From the NCBI RefSeq assembly GCF_963082655.1, contig NC_081554.1, positions 99,583,273 through 99,647,272 on the forward strand: a stretch of DNA of 64,000 bases, given 5' to 3'. Each line of letters begins with the position of its first letter. Positions within the stretch are counted from its first letter, which is position 1. Origin of the DNA: Stomoxys calcitrans (taxonomy: Eukaryota > Arthropoda > Insecta > Diptera > Muscidae). Under the pieces are notes generated by a model, which ran no database searches, had not been told where the DNA came from, and saw nothing but the letters and a program-made list of their open reading frames with translations. Positions 25,545 to 36,639 of this stretch are shown here, in pieces. The translations under genes and the position numbers were made by a program.

Positions 25545-26898
25545 ATCTCGGCGTTTACACTCTTATAGTAACGGAGAAAGAGGCACAGGGCACGCCACAT
25601 GGAGGCATTCTATCGCTATTATGAAAGCTGACAGAGGAGGGATTTAAGCCCGTCAACTGAGGAGACAATGTTATAATACTTCTAAGGGATAAGGATCCGA
25701 ACCAGCTATGCAAGAGGGCCAAAAGAGTCTTGCATATGGCATATGACTGGGCTAGACCCAGAGGTCTCAATGTTAATCCAGTTCACGAGGAAGACGACGG
25801 TGGGCCAATTTAACGCATCACGTTTCTTCAATAAGACGATTTCGATATCTGACAAGATCAAATACTTAGGTTTGATCTTGGACAGGAAACTGAATTGGAA
25901 GTGTCACATTCAGGAGTGTACCGAGAAGGCTCACAGATGTTGGGCACTATGTAGACGGGCCGTAGACTCAAAATGGGGCCTGAATCCGAGGATAGTCCAT
26001 TGGCTCTACAGGAGCGTGATTAGACCAATACTTACTTAAGCGTCAGTAGTTTGGTGGACTGCTATGGAGAAAAAGTGCAACAGGTTCAGAGAACATGTTG
26101 TCTTGGCATAGGTGGAGCGATGAGGACCACGCCCACTAGGGCACTGGAGACTATTCGAGATATCCGACCCACTGACATACAGATTAAGTGTGAGGCAGGC
26201 ACAGCGGCTATGAGACTTAAGGCGATGGAAGAATGGATTGAGGATGGGAGCAGCTCATATAATCGGGATATAGTCGAGGCGAAGGTGCAGGAAGGGAAGA
26301 GGTTTCCGATCGGATACCTGAGATAAACCTTGAGGTCGAGTGCAAGGCACTGCTACCACAGCGACACAGTCTTGAATTGACGGAATCCCAGTGTTGCCAT
26401 CTGGAAGATCATGTTACAGGGATGGATCAAGGCTAGAGGACAGAGTGGGCTTGAGAGTCTATATTGGGAACCCAGGGACTGAGATCTATTTTAGCCTGGC
26501 TGACCATAATACGGTCCTGCAGGCGGAGATCCGGGCGATCACGGAATGCGTGAAGTGGTGTGGTGCTAACGCGAGGACGTCGAGTGTGAACATCTTTACG
26601 AATAGTGAAATGACCATAAGGGCAATAACAACCAGAACGGTAAGGTCACGAACAGTATTGCAGTGCAAGAAGGAGATCAATATCTTCTCTTAGAATAGCA
26701 AAATTCGCATGGTTTGGGTGCCGGGCCATAACGGAGTAAGGGGGAATGAAAGGGCAGACGGTTTGGCGGTGAAGGCTAGAGGACTGCCGTCAATAAACTT
26801 GGTTAACCCGAAGCCTTTCGAGTCGACGCAGTTCGAGTTAAGGGCGTGGGCATGAGGCGGATTAATACCTCCACCCTCTTTTCAACTTAACCTAACCT
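25545..26898 (+). mobile_element. LINE copy, RT C terminus to RNase H and 3' end
   Basis: Begins in RT motif B (GTPHGGILSLL), continues through a damaged motif C and the thumb (KYLGLILDRKLNWKCHIQE), the connector (CCLGIGGAMRTTPTRALETI) and RNase H: DGSRLEDRVGL, LQAEIRAITEC, NIFTNSEMTIRAIT, WVPGHNGVRGNERADGL. The third RNase H acidic position reads TNS where the copy at 1-480 has NDS. Ends CTTTTCAACTTAACCTAACC, the 3' tail shared by the family. Confidence 0.75.
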
Positions 26899-26904
26899 TA
26901 CTTG

Positions 26905-27420
26905 CCACGGAGACTTGATCAATGCCCGTCACGAAGAGAGTTCCTTCCTCCCTGTGGAAGATCTCCCATTTTTTCACTACCAAATCTTTGTTTTGCTTGC
27001 TTAAGACTTCCGTCATGTGTTCCGTAGCAAATTTGCAGCCCTCACCCTTGATGAAGACCGCTGCTTTTGTGAGCTGGAGGATATCTATCTTTCACACCAG
27101 GTCGAGCTTTGCGCCCCAGGGAGTGTAAATGCTCCCGACGAGCCGATTGATAATATCAGTACATGCCATTTGCAAGACCCTTTCGGGCCTTCTGCATAGC
27201 TGATTTGGATCCTTACATCTTTAAACTATTATAACACCGTCTGTGTAGCATACGGGTTCAAATCTCTCCTCAGTCAGCGTCCATAATAGGTGGTCACCCA
27301 TAGTACAGGCGGTAAAATGGCCCCCAGCGGCGGCCCTTGTTCCGCCTTCTCACTTCATCATTCAATAATCGAATATATAGTAGATAATCCGATTTATCTT
27401 CTTAAATGCCTTTTACACAT
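26905..27420 (-). mobile_element. Rearranged LINE fragments
   Basis: 27350-27165 on the minus strand is an RT palm relic (FEPVCYTDGVII, catalytic YADD degraded to YTDG). 27130-26905 on the same strand reads KGEGCKFATEHMTEVLSKQ and VKKWEIFHREEGTLFVTGID, reminiscent of the ORF1 end of related LINEs (DUF4780-like), but it lies downstream of RT, the wrong order. Probably two fragments joined by deletion or inversion. Confidence 0.4.
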
Positions 27421-27951
27421 TTATGTTGGCTAGTTTAAACCAAAATTTGTGAATAATGTAAACAGTTTTTTTTTTTTGCAATCCCCTGACTATGTGCTAT
27501 ATAAATTTTGTTTTTCTCTCTTACTGTCTTACCACTACCACCGTACACTATCATCTCGTGCGGAAAAGCACGAGCTGCCGACTAACCATTTCAATGAATC
27601 AAATGAACTGCTGGAGTTGTGTGGAAAGGAGTATCACAAATGTGTATCATAAACGCTTGTGGTATTTTCAACAACATTGATGCAAGTTTTATTGCACTTT
27701 GGCTTGTTCAACGGCGCAGTCCCTAGGCATCCTTTAATTTTTATTAAAATATTTTTATAATAACTCATATTTCCATTTTTTTTGTGTTGCTATCGAAGTG
27801 TGTGTATTTCTAGGGATAATTACTTCTCTATTGGAGTTTATGTTTTGAGTTGTCGCGTACGTGGTGTCGGTATCCGGTTAATTATCACAGTAGTTTCAAA
27901 CAAACACATGTACATAAGTAACATTCTGTCAGATTTAAAAAAAAAAATATA
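27421..27951. other. Unassigned DNA
   Basis: Two short frames near 27449-27680; no family recognised. Confidence 0.5.
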
Positions 27952-28640
27952 AAGGGTGATTTTTTGGGTATTATTTTTTTGGCAACACTGGTTTAAGCAG
28001 CTCACGCTCGTTTCGTGTTTTGTTTCACTGTCAAACAGCTTCAGTTTGTTCTATAATTCAACCATGAATCGTCTTACAAACGAACAACGCTTGCAAATTA
28101 TTGAATTTTATTATCAAAATGCGTGCTCTGTTAAGAAAGTTCATTGCGGCTAAATGGGTACATAAATAAGCAGAATTGTCGATTCTAAAGTTAAGATCAG
28201 CCAGAAGCATTGCAATAGCTACCAATGCATCCAGAAAAGTCACAGTTTGGTGACGTTTATGGGCTGGTGGCATCATTGGACCGTACTTCCTCAAAGATGA
28301 TGCGAATCGTAATCTTTGAAGAAGATATCATGCAAGAGCTTGACTTGCAAGACATGTGGTTTCAACAAGACGGTGCCATATGCCACACAGCACGAGTTCA
28401 CGTTCAGTACTGGTCAATTGGTCGCCTAAATCGTTCGATTTAACGTCTTAAGACTATTTTTGTGGGGTTATGTTAAAACTCATGTCTATACAGACAAGTC
28501 ATTGACGCATTGGCAGATAACATTGAAGCATTCATTTGTGGGATATTGGCCGAAAAGTTGGAAAGAATATGCCAAAATTGAACTAAGCGGATGGACCATT
28601 TGAGGGGCATAATCTTCAAACATTAAATTAAATGGACCGA
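27952..28640 (+). mobile_element. Tc1/mariner-type element, internally deleted
   Basis: Starts TA|AAGGGTGATTTTTTGGGT at 27952. Transposase N terminus MNRLTNEQRLQIIEFYYQNA at 28064, then a deletion; resumes near 28200 with mid parts MWFQQDGAICHTARV at about 28350-28400 and LDYF-less remnants, WTKRMDHL-like end near 28590. The right terminal repeat is degraded in the T run near 28690. Same family as 48033-48639 and 16494-16707. Confidence 0.7.
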
Positions 28641-29113
28641 ACTATCCATTTAAGTAAAGATTTCAAGCATTTTTCTGAATTTAGTGTGTGTGTTTTTTTT
28701 TTTTTTTTTTGAAAATCGTTCCTATAACTCTTAAAAAACACGCTTTACATGCTTTACGACACATTTGAATGAACGGAGCGGCACGCCGCAAACAGTGTAG
28801 GTTGAAATATGCCTTGTATCCTTGAAAACTTACTTTTATGGCAATCGACGATTGTTTAGAGTAGCAATTGTGATTTGTTGTTATAGTTGGATGTCTTCAT
28901 ATGGTAGAAATATATGAGGTGGGGTAATTGTCTCTCTTGCTGCGTTACAAAAGGAAAGTACTCGTAAGAGCTTAGTTTCAAATTAGAAGCCGGGTTGCCA
29001 GATCTGGCGATTTTTAACTTCAAAAATGGCGAAATGTCTAATAAGAGCTTTTCACGCTTGAAGTCACTATTTTGTAAAAATTTGAAAAATCGATTACTTT
29101 TTTTTAACATTTT

Positions 29114-29460
29114 TATAACCACAACCGAAAGATGGAGCTAATTTTATTTTGTTATTCCGCTTTCATTAGTACATAGAAACTTCCATTTACGACCCTGAAA
29201 GTTATAAAATTCTTAATAATAATTAGATTCAAAGATAACCAAGCCATATCCGTCCGTGTCCTATAGAAATCAATCTACAGTCGTTGTTTTTTAGCAAGGC
29301 AGATTAATTCTAAGAAAGGCCATATGTTGCTCCCATGTCAACATTAAGATTTAACTTTTTCATTTGAAACATTTTCCAGATTCGGCTAAAATTTGGTACA
29401 GAGAGTTATATGACACCATTTATATTAAATGAAAATGCCGATCTCTCTTGAAAAATGCTG
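29114..29460 (+). mobile_element. Decayed mini-me-type fragment
   Basis: TATAACCACAACCGAAAGAT, then GTTATTCCGCTTTCATTAG and CCATATCCGTCCGTGTCC. Only loosely similar to the 5' half of the other copies. Confidence 0.35.
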
Positions 29461-29682
29461 ATTTTTACCAAATTTATCTGGAAGCTCTGCCTAGAAGACA
29501 TATCTTTTTGGCAGATCTGACCGATGATTTTGTTGTGGTACCAAACGACAAAGCGATCTAGAAAACCAGTCGAATGCTATTACAAAGCAAAAGCTAATTT
29601 TTTGCGTAACTTTAAAAAAAGGGTTTTTTGTTTTTCTATTTGTGAGAGACACTTTGTGCAGCCGGACAATATCCAATTGTTA

Positions 29683-29767
29683 GGTTAGGTTGAAAAGAGG
29701 GTACAGATATAAATCCGCCATGCCACTATGGACATACACCTAAGCCAGTAATCGGCTTGTAAAGGCT
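29683..29767 (-). repeat. Isolated LINE 3' end
   Basis: GTTAGGTTAGGTTGAAAAGAGGGT then AATCCGCCATGCCACTATGG, the complement of the 3' end of the LINE at 18402-20098. Only about 85 bp remain; a dead-on-arrival insertion or a deletion remnant. Confidence 0.6.
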
Positions 29768-29814
29768 TTAGTGGGACCAGCATACATTCAATATTGCATG
29801 AAAATTTGACCTTC

Positions 29815-30502
29815 AAAAATATTTGTTCGTGTTGGATCCCGCACAATTTGTCAATCGCTCAAAAAAGGTCTCGTGTCGATTGGGCGAAAGAAATGCTCCA
29901 AAAATACGGTCGCGGTGCTTCGAAACATGTCTATGACATCGTGACAGGTGTATAAGACTGAAAGTAAACAGCAGTCGACTGTATGGGTGTTTCAACATGA
30001 GCCAAATCCAGCAAACGTTGCAAGTGCACGAAGCACTTCCAAGCAAATGATCGCCTGTTTTTTCGGAAAAACTGGACATGTCGCAATCATACCACTAGAA
30101 CAACGCAGCACAATCAATTCTGAGTGGTACACAACCATTTGTTTGCCAGTTGTCTTCCAAGAAATCAGGAAAAACTACCGCCGAAGACGAAACACTCTTC
30201 ACCCCGGCAATGCGAGCTCTCACACATCGGCTCAAACAACTGCATTTTTGAGCACTCAAAACATCGATTTGATGAGTCATCCTCCGTTTAGTCCTGACTT
30301 GCCACCGAATGACATCTTTTTATTCCCGTACATAAAAAATAAAATGAGAGGTCAACGTTTTTCAACACCTGAAAGAGCGGTTGATGCGTTCGGAGTCCAT
30401 ATTTTGGAGATACCTCAAATAGAGTGGAAAAAGTGCTTCGACAATTGGTTTAAACGCATTCAAAAGTGTACAGGGAATGGGGAACATTTTAAAAAACAAT
30501 AA
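29815..30502 (+). pseudogene. Mariner transposase relic (DD34D)
   Basis: Upstream frame near 29850-29950 reads SRVDWAKEMLQKYGRGASKH, then a deletion/frameshift removes the first catalytic Asp region; 29948-30502 reads on as VWVFQHEPNP, ARSTSKQMIACFFGKTGHVA, LPVVFQEIRKNYRRRR, then HPGNASSHTSAQTTAFL, where the second catalytic Asp is replaced, and SPDLPPNDIFLFP with the third acidic residue kept. Ends in KCTGNGEHF. Two of three catalytic residues lost, so inactive. Terminal repeats not found. Confidence 0.85.
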
Positions 30503-30593
30503 AGCGAATTTCCATGATTATCATTAATTTTTGTTCTCTAATCCCGAAATATAAAAGGCAATCCTCGTATAGCTCCAAAAGTATAGCAATTTG

Positions 30594-30990
30594 TATATCC
30601 TCCACCATAGGAGTATACTTATTTCGTCATTCTGTTTGTAGCTCTTCGAAATATTCGTCTAAGACCCCATAAAGTATAAATATTATTGATCGCCATGGCA
30701 TTTTAAGTCGATCTAGCCATGTCCGTCCGTCTGTCTGTCGAAAGCACGCTAACTTTCGAAGAAGTAAAACTAGCCGCTTGAAGTTTTGCACAAATACTTC
30801 TTATTAGTCTAGGTCGGTTGAGATTGTAAATGGGCCATATTGTACATTTTTGCTGGTTTGGCAGAAGTTTGGTATGTAGAAAAAAAGTATGCCCTTCAAC
30901 TAAATTAATTTTGTATACATTTTTAGCAGAATCCATGGTGGTGGATTCCCAAGATTCGGCCCAGACGAACTTAGCACCCTTTTACTTGTT
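30594..30990 (+). mobile_element. HINE/mini-me-like element, short
   Basis: Start TATATCCTCCACCATAGG, core and (GTCY)n at 30715-30740, no full 153-bp unit, hairpin region GATTCGGCCCAGACGAA, end TTTTACTTGTT. About 400 bp. Confidence 0.75.
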
Positions 30991-31929
30991 AATTCTCTCA
31001 AAGTAAAAAATTATTTTTTGGACTGAATGATTAGCGTTTTACGAAAGTAAACATAAAATAAAAAATTTTAAAATATCTTTGTATCTTCCAAGCGTTTAAT
31101 CAATAAGAATCATAGTTTTTAAAACAAAAACAGAAAAACGATGCGTATACCCCTGCGCATATTCATTCGATGCTGCCTCAACAACGACTGAAACAAAGAG
31201 TGTAAGAATACATGTGACTTGCCATCAACGCTACCGAAAGGGCTGGGTATCACTGATTTGGACCGATCTCGCAATATAGCGTCTTGGGCATTTGTTATCC
31301 AATTTCGCTTAAATTTAGAACAGATATTCGTTTAAGGGCTCTCAACACAATTTTTAAAATGGTCCTGGTTTTAACAGCTGCCGTAAAAACCGATCACCGA
31401 TGAAAAGTCGAAAGAATATGCCAAAATTGTACACAGTACCCGATATCAGCGTAATTTGATACTGTAAACTGTTTTTGACCCTTGCCCTATGTGGTCTAGA
31501 TCGAAACAGAACATGAGATAAAAGTATATATGAATATGGATTTCTCGAATAAACTTCTTGCGCTTATAAGCAGATTTTTTATCGGATTTGGATCGGACTG
31601 GAGTGGGCTGAGTGGGAAACTGACTGACCTTCAAAAGACTGATCTTTTTATGCTGGATCAAGATTTTGGGGCCATTCATCCCACCAAAAGCAGTTCATTC
31701 CAAGAATACGAAATCCGCACTCTTCTCCCAATCGCTTTTAACTTTAATCCTATTTTTCCCAGTCGATCCATAAATCAGCTTTTTCCCAAAGGATTTAATT
31801 TACTTCCCATATTGTCGCGGTCGACCGCTATGGAGTTATTGGTGACCCCAAATTTGAATTAGATTTGCACTGTACTTCTAAAGACTTTTTATTTGAGTCC
31901 AATATTGTCCTGGTCGACCAATGTATCTC
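30991..31929. other. Mostly unassigned DNA
   Basis: 31230-31440 has faint likeness to the 153-bp units (GGACCGATCTCGCAATATAG). A 110-codon frame at 31530-31862 has no recognised domain. Confidence 0.4.
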
Positions 31930-32140
31930 ATTGCCGGTTTGGTTGGGGGGTTGGGGGTGTACCACCGTGTTTGCCTTCAAAAGACTTCTTTGCTGGAGCT
32001 TCTTCATCCATTCTGACAACATGACCTAGCCAACGCAGCCGTTGTATTTTGATGCGTGTAACTATGCTGTCGTCGTCATACAGCTTATACTTCTCGGCGG
32101 TTAAGGGATGATATGTTTGTGCTTTGTTTACATTAGTTTT
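31930..32140 (-). mobile_element. Short LINE relic, same family as 39478-40290
   Basis: Reads LYDDDSIVTRIKIQRLRWLG then HVVRMDEEAPAKKSFEGKHG on the minus strand, the extreme RT C terminus. Nothing more of the element is recognisable around it. Confidence 0.6.
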
Positions 32141-33030
32141 TTTCGAATAAACGTTTTTAGCGTTCAACCTTAAAATAAAATACATTTGGTGGCATTACGT
32201 TCTAAAATATAATTGCTCACAACTAGAGTCTCCGTCGAGTGTCTTGTGGTTATCGTTAGAAGTTCCAATAAACCGATAAAATCGTATATTGTATGGAAAA
32301 TAGCTTCTTCTGCTATGGATTTAGCAAAGGACCTCCGTCTAAATCAAAGCAATAAACACCAAGTTTTACTTGAAGTAAAAAAATAATCTAACCATTTCAT
32401 GAAATTTTTGAAAGTAGAAAATAACAAGTTAACCCAATGATGTCAAAGATAAATTTCAAACTTACACCATGGCTCACGTACAGAATATGATTTCAAGAGG
32501 ACACACAAGGACGTGCAGCTATACTCCGCCATCTCCTCGAGTATCTATACAACCATGCTGACAGACAGACACAGTCATTAATTCTTATATGTTTTGTAGT
32601 TGTGTTAAAGGTCACAAAAGTATCATAAAGTTGAACGAATATGACCTCATTCATAACATGTGTTTAAATTCTAAGTGTCATCAATTTTGATAACGAAATT
32701 CATCTCAGTAAACTTAAGAAGGCGATACGAAGAACTCATTTATCCAGTGTATGCACAAACACACCTTAGAACAATACCCATACATGTAAAAAGCTTGTAA
32801 TATGTGGTGTGTATGTGATATCCCCTAGTAGGTTATGTCAAGAGGTAACCCAGCGAGGAAACCGGGTAGGCCTGTTTAATTCAGGCCCGATTACATTGCT
32901 CCAACTTCTTCTAATAAAATGAACATAAACCTTCAAAAATAAGACCTTCAAGAGGGCTCCGTTGCACCTCCAAAAAGTTTGACCATTTCCGACTTTAACA
33001 ATTCCTTCTTAATCACTTTATAAAAAAAAA
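32141..33030. other. Unassigned DNA
   Basis: No gene, repeat or element recognised between the LINE relic and the HINE. Confidence 0.5.
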
Positions 33031-34352
33031 AATAGTAAAAGCGTGCTTAGTTCGGCAGGGCCGAATCTTATAAGCCCTTCGCCATGGATCGCATTTGTTG
33101 AGTTCTTTTCCCAGTATCTCTTTAAAGGCAAACAAAGGATAAAAGAAAATAATTGCTGTAATATTGGAGTTATATCAAGTTATGTTCCGATTCGGACCAC
33201 AATTGAATTAAATGTTGGAAACCATAGTAGAAGTCATTGTGTAAAATTTTACAATCCCAACTGACCTGCACTAATAAGAAATGTTTGACAGACAGACAGA
33301 CGGACGGTGGAGGGTAAAGAAAAAGAAAGAAAAAAGAAAGCTCTTAGATCCACTGATGGTCATGAGAGGATCCGTCGTACAAAATTTCAGGCAAATCGGA
33401 TAATAATTGCGACCTCTAGAGGCCCAAGAAGTCAAGATCCCAGATCGGTTTATATTGCAGCTATATCTGGTTATAAACCGATTTCAAACTTATTTGACAC
33501 AGTTGTTGAAAGTAAAAATAAAATACGTCATGCAAAATTTAAGCCAAATCGGATAGGAATTGCGCACTCTAGAAGCTCAAGAAGTCAAGTCCCCAGATCT
33601 GTTTATATGACAGCTATATCAGGAACCGATTTCAACCATACTTGGCACAGTTTTTGGATATCATAACAAAATACTTCGTGCAAAAATTCATTCAAATCGG
33701 ATAAGACTTGCGCCTTCTAGAGGCTCAAGAAGTCAAGACCTAAGATCGGTTTATATGACAGCTTTATCAGGTTATGGACCGATTTGAACCATACCTGGCA
33801 CAGATGTTGGATATTATAATAAAACACGTCGTGCAAAATTTCATTCCAATCGGATAAGAATTGCGCACTCTAGAGGTTCAAGAAGTCAAGACCCAAGATC
33901 GGTTAATATGACAGCTATATCAGGTTATGGAGCGCTTTGAACCATACTTGGCACAGTTATTGGATATCATAACAAAACTCGTCGTGCAAAATTTCATTCC
34001 AATCGGATAAGAATTGCGCACTCTAAAGACTCAAGAAGTCAAGTCCCAAGATCGATTTATATGGCAGCTTTATCAAAACATGGACCGATATAGCTCATTT
34101 ACAATACCAACGGACCTATACTAATAAGAAATATTTGTGCAAAATTTCAAGCGGCTAGCTTTACTGCTTCGGAAGTTAGCGTGCTTTCGACAGACAGACG
34201 GACAGACAGACGGACGGACATGGCTAGATCGACATAAAATGTCGCGACGATCAAGAAAATATATACTTTATGGGGTCTCAGATGAATATTTCGAGTAGTT
34301 ACAAACAGAATGACGAAATTAGTATACCCCCCATCCTATGGTGGAGGGTATA
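33031..34352 (-). mobile_element. HINE/mini-me-like element with 5' rearrangement
   Basis: Starts AGTAAAAGCGTGCTTAG and hairpin TTCGGCAGGGCCGAA. Near 33290-33350 a stray piece of the (GACG) block and GTGGAGGGTA lies inside the element, as if two copies recombined; then six regular units and a normal end with GACAGACGGACGGACATGGC and GGTGGAGGGTATA. Confidence 0.78.
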
Positions 34353-35095
34353 AAAAACTCAAAGGAAAGGTATTCAGAGGTAGACTACGAATTTTTTATT
34401 TAAAATTTTGTCCCCAAAACCGCCTACTGGGCTTATACACTCAAAAAAAGTGACTCAATGAGTTGAGTTAAAAAAGCTACTTTCAAATGAAGTTGAACTT
34501 CATATAGCGCTTAATATCGAAAATGTATTGTAACAACATCATATAAACTTCGTTATGGTTCAACGTTTCGTATATGGAACAAAGTTTTTCTTTATCCAGC
34601 GCATATGATGAACAATCGTGAAAGATAGTCTGAACTGAAATCAACAAAATTGTTGGAAAAAATTCGAAAATATACGAAATATTTATTGTGTGGTAATACA
34701 TCTGAACAAAATCCTGGCAAAATTTAGGTTTCTATTCCGTTCAGTTTTAACCAATGCGCATGAAGTAATTCACTTAATTGTAGATGTTTTATTTATTCTC
34801 ATATTATTCTTTAATTTTATTTTATAAATGGATTTCAAATTTACACGTTGCTAATATAAATTCATATAAAATAACTAAGTCCCAAATAAGTCGCATTAGT
34901 GGAAACACCATATTATCCCAGAAGTTTAATTATGCCATATCCTTAAAATTTTTTAGAATGTTGAAAGAGAAATGGGAGTGCACCGTGTAGATACGTAGTA
35001 GTAATTATATTCAGAGATGAGAATGGAACACATTATTTGAACAGAAAGAAGAGATGGATAACGTTACCAAATTAATTTCATATTTTTGCTGTTTT
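34353..35095. other. Unassigned AT-rich DNA
   Basis: Short frames on both strands near 34483-34990, all AT-rich, no motif. Confidence 0.5.
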
Positions 35096-35540
35096 TATAC
35101 CCTCCAAATACAATAGTATGAGGATATCATAACCTGATATAGCTGCCATATAATCCGGTCTTGAATCTTAACTACTTGAGCCACTAGAGGGCGCAATTCT
35201 TATACGATTTGCCTGAAATTTTGCATGACGTGTTTTGCTATGACTTTCAATTAATGCGCCATATGTGGTTAAAATCGGTTCATAATCTTGACTTCTTGAG
35301 CCTCTATAGGGCGTTATTATTATCCGATTTGGCTGAAATTTTGTACAACGGCTTCTCCCATTACCTTCGTATGTGTCAAATATGGTTTGAATCGGTCTAT
35401 AGTCTCATACAGCTCTAATATAAACCGATCTCCCTATTTTTTTTTTTTTTTCTTGAGCCCCTAAATGGCGCAATTCTATTTCGAATTGGCTGATTTTACA
35501 CAATGCCTTCTACTATGGTCTCCAACATTCAATTCAATTC
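35096..35540 (+). mobile_element. HINE fragment, plus orientation
   Basis: TATACCCTCCAAATACAATA then directly units (ATAACCTGATATAGCTGCC) without the core block. Stops near the tandem CAATTCAATTCAATTCAATT at 35530. Confidence 0.6.
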
Positions 35541-35905
35541 AATTCAATTGCGCACTCTAGAGGCTCAAGAAGTCAAGACCCAAGATCGGTTTATATGGCA
35601 GCTATATCAAAACATGGACCGATATGGCCCATTTACAATACCAACCGACCTACACTAATAAGAAGTATTTGTGCAAGATTTCAAGCGGCCAGCTTTACTC
35701 CTTCGGAAGTTAGCGTGCTTTCGACAGACAGACTGACGGACGGACGGACAGACGGACGGACAGACGGACGGACATGGCTAGATCGACATAAAATTTCACG
35801 ACGATCAAGAATATATATATTTTATGTGGTCTCAGACGAATATTTCGAGTAGTTACAATCAGAATGACGAAATTAGTGTACCCCCCATCTTATGGTGGAG
35901 GGTAT
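35541..35905 (-). mobile_element. HINE fragment, minus orientation, long microsatellite
   Basis: Starts mid-unit (GCGCACTCTAGAGGCTC) and runs to the end GGTGGAGGGTATA. The (GTCY)n block at about 35722-35772 is the longest in the window. With 35096-35540 it forms an inverted composite. Confidence 0.7.
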
Positions 35906-35907
35906 AA

Positions 35908-36375
35908 AAATCAATTTGTGTTTGTTTGTAGGTTTGTTTGTTTGTGTGTTCCTTATAGACTCAGAAACGGCTGAACCGATTTTCTTGAAATTTTCACAGA
36001 TGGTATATGTTGACCCCGTGGTGAAAATAGGGTACTACATTTTCTGATATCTAAAGGGGGCGGACCCTCCCCCTTACCCTAATTCTCAGAAACGCCAGAT
36101 CTCGGAGATGGGTGGTGCGATTTAAACGAAATTTCATGTGCTCTCATATAGTACCCTAAAAATAAAAATTTGGTATCCAAATTTCGGATGGAATGAAGTA
36201 TTTTAAGAATGGAGTACACCTTACACCCAAACTTAAATGCGTAGACCAATAAAGATCATATGAGATTCACATAAAGTCACTTATATTGTTATACTGCTAG
36301 TCAAGCGATATACTATTTTCGTAGCATGGTATTTCATTAAAAGATTAATACTTTCCTTTTGCCCAACTACAATAC
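35908..36375 (+). mobile_element. Helitron-like element, 5' part with internal deletion
   Basis: TTTGTTTGTAGGTTTGTTTG, CAGAAACGGCTGAACCGATT, GGGGGCGGACCCTCCCCCTT, then directly the 3' block shared with 60725-60870. Abuts the HINE fragment ending at 35905. The terminal CTAG is missing. Confidence 0.6.
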
Positions 36376-36423
36376 ACTGAAACAAAACTTGAAATGTTTT
36401 CTGTTTCCTTTTGAATACAGTTT

Positions 36424-36429
36424 TTTATT
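36424..36429 (-). terminator. Candidate polyadenylation signal of Or24a-like gene
   Basis: AATAAA on the minus strand about 210 bases after the stop codon at 36640. It lies just before the Helitron-like fragment 35908-36375. Position is plausible for a fly 3' UTR, but hexamers occur often by chance in AT-rich DNA. Confidence 0.3.
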
Positions 36430-36639
36430 GCGTTTTGTATAAGTAAAAACCTATTGAAGCCTTAGACGTTAACTTGATATCCGATATAAAGTCACCAGTA
36501 TTTAAAATAAATAATGACAAATTTCAATCATTACAATTTCTACAATACGTTTTAGTTTTTCCGCGGAATTAAAAAAATAGAAAAAAAAACTCCAAAGATT
36601 AATGTTGCAATAAGCCAAAAATATTTTATCACCACTTAT

